Assembly (NCBI RefSeq): GCF_029867415.1
Contig: NC_081183.1
Coordinates: 193,471,563 to 193,535,562, forward strand
Source of the DNA: Vicia villosa
Taxonomy: Eukaryota > Streptophyta > Magnoliopsida > Fabales > Fabaceae
Length of the DNA stretch: 64,000 bases
Direction of reading: 5' to 3'
In this document: piece by piece, positions 62,501 through 64,000 of the stretch
Position numbering within the stretch: the stretch's first letter is position 1
Layout: each line of letters opens with the position of its first letter
Notes under the pieces: model-generated
What the model saw: only the letters and a program-made list of their open reading frames with translations
Databases searched by the model: none
What the model was told of the DNA's origin: nothing
Program-made: the position numbers and the translations under genes

Positions 62501-63489
62501 TCTTAATCGGATTAATTTTCAAAGAGTGATTACACCTCAAATATATGGATATCCTATCACCAAATTAAGGTAATCAAACGGAATAAAAACTGTACAGCAA
62601 CAAATAAAAAATATCCATATAACTAAAAAGAGGGTTAAACAATATTTATTCCCTAAAAAATTATGGATCTTTTAAGTTTAATCCTTTAAAAAATTACCAC
62701 TTATTTTTATAAAAACTTATATGGAATAAAATTTAAAAAATGAATAATTAATAGAGACAAAAAACATATTTAACCGTTAAAAATATTTTCTAACAATACC
62801 AAAATTGTAATGCCTAAAATTAAAATACGGCATTACTAAAAACTTTAAATCAAGAATTTTCACATAGAAAGTTTCTAAATTTATAAACCTTACAAGATAT
62901 ACAATTTCATCAAACAGCCAAGTTTCTAATAGCTGGTATGACTCTGAAAAGCAATTCCTAGAAACTAAGACTCTTGTCATGATCCGTTTGACATCAGTTA
63001 ACATTGGAAGATTGGAGAGTATCAGTCATCAGACGCAATAAAACAGTTATACCAAGGCTATCATTACAATTTTGAAGCGTCCTACTTGAATATGTACCCA
63101 ATAAGAGTATCACTACAATTTTGAAGTGTTTGTACTACCTTGTTCCCGTACCTATATTGCAAATAAAATTTGGCTAGAAATAGTATAAGGGGAGACAAAA
63201 ATTCCCCATGTCCCTAGAATTTAAAGGATTTAATCCAGCAATTTATAAATAGAAACATTACTTCAATTATACTCTTACTCGTCATAAGTATTTAATCCCT
63301 AACATTTTAGACCGAGAAGAATATCACTTACGTTCCCAAAAGAGCCTCCATGTCCTCCATGTCTTCCTCCTCTGCCTGGGAGACAAGGTCTTTTTCAACA
63401 TTGACTTTCAACTCTCTCTCAGTCATAGTGGAAGCAACAGGGCCACCATCTTGCACATTACTCTGAGTCGATACAGGGGCTCTATTTTC
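44532..63489 (-). CDS. SEC3A: Exocyst complex component SEC3A, last 20 exons
   Basis: SEC3 is an exocyst subunit that helps tether secretory vesicles to the plasma membrane. Twenty exons (minus strand) join in phase to 720 codons plus TAA: 63489-63332, 61653-61536, 53608-53504, 52886-52785, 52696-52559, 52262-52134, 52038-51958, 51863-51789, 51239-51066, 50985-50844, 50298-50234, 49169-48999, 48902-48823, 47031-46950, 46096-45999, 45886-45778, 45678-45610, 45252-45187, 45102-45013, 44642-44532. Family hallmarks are [44 protein letters not shown], the acidic [39 protein letters not shown]-like [19 protein letters not shown] and [18 protein letters not shown]. The N-terminal lipid-binding part (about 170 residues in Arabidopsis SEC3A) is outside the window. 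All introns are GT-AG except the one after 45999, which begins GC. Introns are rich in inserted elements, yet every exon is intact. Confidence 0.95.
45887..45998 (-). other. GC-AG intron of SEC3A
   Basis: The exon ends ...CAGAATAG and the intron starts GCAAGT, ending CTTAG before TTTGTATGAC. The joined codon is Ser (AG+T), giving AAFQNSLYDLA, which agrees with the family. The donor AG|GCAAGT is the usual strong consensus for GC-AG introns. Confidence 0.85.
46251..46905. mobile_element. LTR-like fragment split by a MITE
   Basis: TGTTAGGATACAGAATAAGA at 46251, with a TATAAATAG-type motif (about 46323), continues after the MITE into CTGAGGGAATTGATTGAGTA and TTTATATCCTCTCCAC. The layout is that of a copia LTR. 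The right end is uncertain. It lies in a SEC3A intron. Confidence 0.4.
46346..46793. mobile_element. hAT-type MITE rich in GGTTCGGTT motifs, 448 bp
   Basis: The ends are TAGGGCTGTTCA and TTAACAACCCTA, with an 8-bp flank ACAAGAAT/ACAAGAAC (one mismatch). The interior is a symmetric set of GAACCGAACC / GGTTCGGTT words, so that the element folds back on itself. Non-coding; inserted in the LTR-like fragment, so younger than it. Confidence 0.75.
47398..48122. mobile_element. Decayed tandem TRIM chain (four LTR-like, three internal units)
   Basis: Alternating blocks resemble the intact TRIM at 51405. LTR-like pieces start near 47398, 47600, 47802 and 48000, with TTGGGTCTAA, TACAAAATC..CTTGTAA and GGGACTC words. 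Between them are short internal pieces starting CCCTCAC and ending in CTCTAATACCAT-like primer-site complements (about 47590, 47790, 47990). Shared-LTR concatemers of this sort are known for TRIMs. In a SEC3A intron. Confidence 0.65.
49200..50220 (-). other. SEC3A intron sequence
   Basis: Intron between 50234 and 49169. Short frames here have no family features. A 46-bp GC-richer stretch (GGTTAAGGGGGGTGGACTTG near 49763) is unexplained. Confidence 0.4.
50620..50712. repeat. 29-bp tandem repeat, three copies
   Basis: TAGCGCTGATTGGAGGATTG units start at 50625, 50654 and 50683, with a 29-bp period and two or three mismatches. In a SEC3A intron. Confidence 0.85.
51405..51756 (-). mobile_element. 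TRIM retrotransposon, complete, 352 bp
   Basis: Two 119-bp terminal repeats (51405-51523 and 51638-51756), almost identical, begin TGTTAAGA and end TCTTAACA. They flank a 114-bp core. A 5-bp target duplication GAAAC lies at 51400-51404 and 51757-51761. On the minus strand the primer site TGGTATCAGAGCC (complement of 51625-51637, initiator tRNA-Met type) abuts the 5' LTR, and a purine tract GTGAGGGGGTG abuts the 3' LTR. No ORF. It lies in a SEC3A intron in the same orientation as the gene. Confidence 0.95.
53690..53840 (+). mobile_element. RTE-type LINE 3' tail fragment 1
   Basis: The translation recalls [20 protein letters not shown], followed by CCACTTAGTGAGATAAAG and TTGGTTG. This is the same 3' terminus as in the two neighbouring RTE fragments (CCACTTAGTGGGATAAGGCT and TGGTTGTTGTTG). 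Confidence 0.6.
54050..54785 (+). mobile_element. RTE-type LINE fragment 2 (endonuclease and 3' tail)
   Basis: It encodes, with stops, [20 protein letters not shown] (about 54295), [29 protein letters not shown] (about 54488), and a 3' end reading LIHVADPT before TTGTTGTTG. The endonuclease is joined directly to the 3' end, so RT has been deleted. Confidence 0.75.
54900..56245 (+). mobile_element. RTE-type LINE fragment 3 (RT and 3' tail)
   Basis: Remnants of the RT core are readable: VFIDLEK-like ([13 protein letters not shown], about 55190), a degenerate GLHQGSTLSPYLF equivalent (about 55365) and a [11 protein letters not shown] equivalent of the catalytic box (about 55450). [11 protein letters not shown] (about 55995) and GRKT.R.. 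follow, ending in TTGTTGTTGTTG (56229-56249). Many stops are present. Possibly the missing half of fragment 2's source or an independent insertion. Confidence 0.7.
56776..57004 (+). repeat. 5' LTR of Copia
   Basis: It begins TGTTGAGATT and ends TTCTAACA. TATAAATA at 56869-56876 is the promoter candidate. Confidence 0.95.
57071..61138 (+). CDS. Ty1/copia gag-pol polyprotein, intact
   Basis: 1355 codons without interruption, the usual copia order. The gag/UBN2-like N terminus (residues 1-210) is followed by a basic linker and a zinc knuckle [14 protein letters not shown] (about 273-286). The protease active site is [10 protein letters not shown] (about 325), then the pre-integrase HKRYGHLNF. 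The integrase catalytic triad lies in HSDICGPF (about 520), RTDGGGEY (about 584) and [10 protein letters not shown] (about 616). An acidic hinge with two DSENEEV repeats (about 774-800) precedes the reverse transcriptase, with DVKSAFLNG (about 953), [12 protein letters not shown] and [10 protein letters not shown] (about 1035). The RNase H has YSDSDWCGD (about 1202) and CEAEYIA (about 1244). All catalytic residues are present, so it may be autonomous. Product made in the cytoplasm and assembling into particles (family knowledge). Confidence 0.97.
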   Translation: MNSNGLGSNILVLDSKNWDRWSALMRSLFGAQEVSDIVQSGYEDLVVNPTDAQRNAFKEAKKKDCKALFYIQQNVDNQHFEKISKATRSKEAWDILESYYNGGEKVKQVKLQSYRRKYEMMQMEEDQKVSDYFSKLIAIVNQMKTCGENITDQMVVEKVLRSLSQKFDFIVVAIQEAKDVKTMKIEELQNSLEAHELLVFDRSSERSIQQALQVQTCKKEGNQKDFRRKGKGKPSWSKSGKNKGEDKAESSKGGGFGRNQNKKKDFDKSKVKCFNCEKHGHFADECWFKKESVEEANLAHGDESGTVLLMATTSDERIKNEEWFLDSGCSNHMTSHREWLTKFDTSKKTSIKLANNNCLEAEGSGNIVIKGNNGKRVIIEDVMYVPEMKCNLMSIGQLVEKGFSVTMDGNSLKLFDSRKNLVLKSNMSKNRTYRCNISSENMMCLSAAVSENAEELWHKRYGHLNFRSLSELNSKELVYGLPRLNVRKTICEVCVKSKQSRGPFVPEAPKRANVALQVVHSDICGPFEVFSLGGSRYFITFVDEFTRMIWLYTIKLKSEALEVFRKFKVLIEKESDKSIKILRTDGGGEYTSKEFEAFCTNQGIMHEVTAPYTPQHNGLAERRNRTLLNMARSMIKQKNLPHKFWGEAVTTAAYILNKCPTKKLKLKVPEEAWCGRKPSVKHFKVFGSLCYKHVPDARRSKLEDKSEIMILIGYHPTGAYKLYNPATGKVHVSRDVIVNEAEKWRWEEEPVYSGENQQNCIYPDSSDESENEEVDNDDTGDSENEEVELNNENEHVEVEGTMRPERIRHAPRRLNDCEVISDNAVNDEGDIIHFALLADSEPINYEEALKIDAWKKAMVDELNSIEKNHTWELVNLPDKKKKIDVKWVFKLKLNPDGTISKHKARLVARGFLQKHGIDYNEVFAPVARLETVRLVVALACKRRWSLHHLDVKSAFLNGPLEEVVFVSQPPGFEIQGKEKMVYRLHKALYGLKQAPRAWNRRIDQFLTQIGFTKCTVEFGVYVKNAKEEEVMIICLYVDDLLITGSKIANIEKVKNKLKSEFEMTDLGELSFFLGMEFMKTKTGLLMHQQKYIGELLEKFEMSKCNSTSNPSETNSKIDECSDEERVDPTLFRQIVGSLRYLCNSRPDICYSVSVISKFMQDPRKTHLMAAKRILRYIKGTKEFGLLFPSGNKSERDELIGYSDSDWCGDIIDRRSTSGYVFKFNEVSISWCTKKQQVTALSSCEAEYIAGTFATCQAMWLNSVMKELRCEVMKPLILRIDNKSAISLTKNPISHGRSKHIDTRFHFIREQVNNGMVEVQYCPTEVQLADGFTKALKLDRFEFLRNKLGVISAKQL
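61151..61379 (+). repeat. 3' LTR of Copia
   Basis: Same sequence as the left LTR over 229 bp, with TATAAATA at 61244-61251. Reading outward it could start transcription towards 61.4-61.7 kb, antisense to the SEC3A exon there. Confidence 0.95.
61660..63331 (-). other. SEC3A intron sequence
   Basis: AT-rich intron between exons 63489-63332 and 61653-61536. A hAT-like remnant is suggested by two GGAGGC segments (TGATAGTGGAGGCAAAAAAA at about 61847 and CCTGTGGAGGCAACTGCC at about 62107) but ends were not found. No gene. Confidence 0.4.
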
Positions 63490-63764
63490 CTATTTCACAT
63501 TTTGTAAAAATAATTATTTAATGCCAATTAACCACTGATGTGAAGTTCAAATTGAGAGAGAGAACTCAAATTAAGAAGACATCTATAATATTAATAATGT
63601 TTGAAAGGGAGACAAGAAGGGGGGAAGTAAGGATTTATTCAAATTAAATTAGGGAAATTAACTTTCCAATTTGCATAACTTCTAACTCCCAAGCACGGTA
63701 ATGATAATTATCATTCTTTCCTCACTTAGAAGCATTTCAAAACAACGGGCTTAATCTGGACTTA

Positions 63765-64000
63765 CCTAGTAGCATAAGTTTTGTGAGACTATTTATTTGG
63801 GAGATTTATGAAAACAACTTATGACATTGTTCAGAAAGCTTTTTCAACTTATTCTCATAAGTTCTTAAAGATAACTAAATTTTACTTTTATATTTTAATA
63901 TAAAATACAAAAAACAATATAATAATAAATTTATTCTTATTTATTAAATAGGCTGACTTGATAGGCTTAAAAGAATTTTTTTATGGCATGTGGTATAATC
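63765..64000. mobile_element. Second copy of the hAT-type element, cut by window end
   Basis: From 63770 the sequence matches 22450-22690 closely (for example AAGTTTTGTGAGA, TTTTCAACTTATT, TCATAAGTTCTTMAAGATAA, TATTTTAATATAAAATACAA). Its left terminus is missing; the right one would lie outside. It is located in the SEC3A intron upstream of exon 63489-63332. Confidence 0.7.

Overview
The window is plant nuclear DNA. It is AT-rich, has spliceosomal introns, and consists mostly of nested transposable elements around a few genes. Several pieces point to a legume with a large, repeat-rich genome (pea/vetch/clover/medic type): Ogre-like Ty3/gypsy LTR modules that begin TGTCATACCC and carry the TTATGCAAGGGGAAGGTATT-type U5 block, one giant solo LTR of 5.7 kb, and many MITEs. 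The genus is an inference.

Host genes. (1) At 1-922 (+) is the 3' part of a gene for a secreted DUF26/Gnk2 cysteine-rich repeat protein. It has two exons in view and ends in a short hydrophobic tail with no kinase. (2) At 24957-26519 (-) is an intact, intronless gene for allene oxide synthase (CYP74A), the committed step of jasmonate synthesis in plastids. (3) At 44532-63489 (-) are the last 20 coding exons (720 codons plus stop) of the exocyst subunit SEC3A. They reconstruct without a break; the N-terminal exons lie beyond the right edge.

Region 1.5-24 kb is a transposon graveyard. A LINE (5218-17475, 16-bp target duplication) is split by an Ogre-like element starting at 6427. The LTR of that element is in turn split by a 5731-bp solo LTR on the minus strand (7766-13496, duplication TAGCC). 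The right-hand Ogre/LINE junction is a deletion joint. Further right are gypsy and Copia scraps, a hAT MITE, a Mutator-type MITE and a long (AT)n tract.

Region 26.5-44.4 kb holds a 1.5-kb hAT-like element, a LINE 3' half (-), a decayed Copia with its 3' LTR, three MITEs, and a 4.1-kb MULE. The MULE has long terminal inverted repeats, a broken MURA transposase and an antisense GRF-zinc-finger gene.

Region 44.4-64 kb is SEC3A. Its introns hold a perfect TRIM element, an older tandem TRIM chain, a hAT MITE, three RTE-type LINE fragments, and a complete Copia element (56776-61379) with identical LTRs and one open 1355-codon gag-pol frame.

I did not find a clearly new biological system. The most informative signals are the recent, apparently intact Copia in SEC3A, the dated nesting series, the MULE that carries a second gene and has an empty-site paralogue beside it, and the GC-AG intron in SEC3A.
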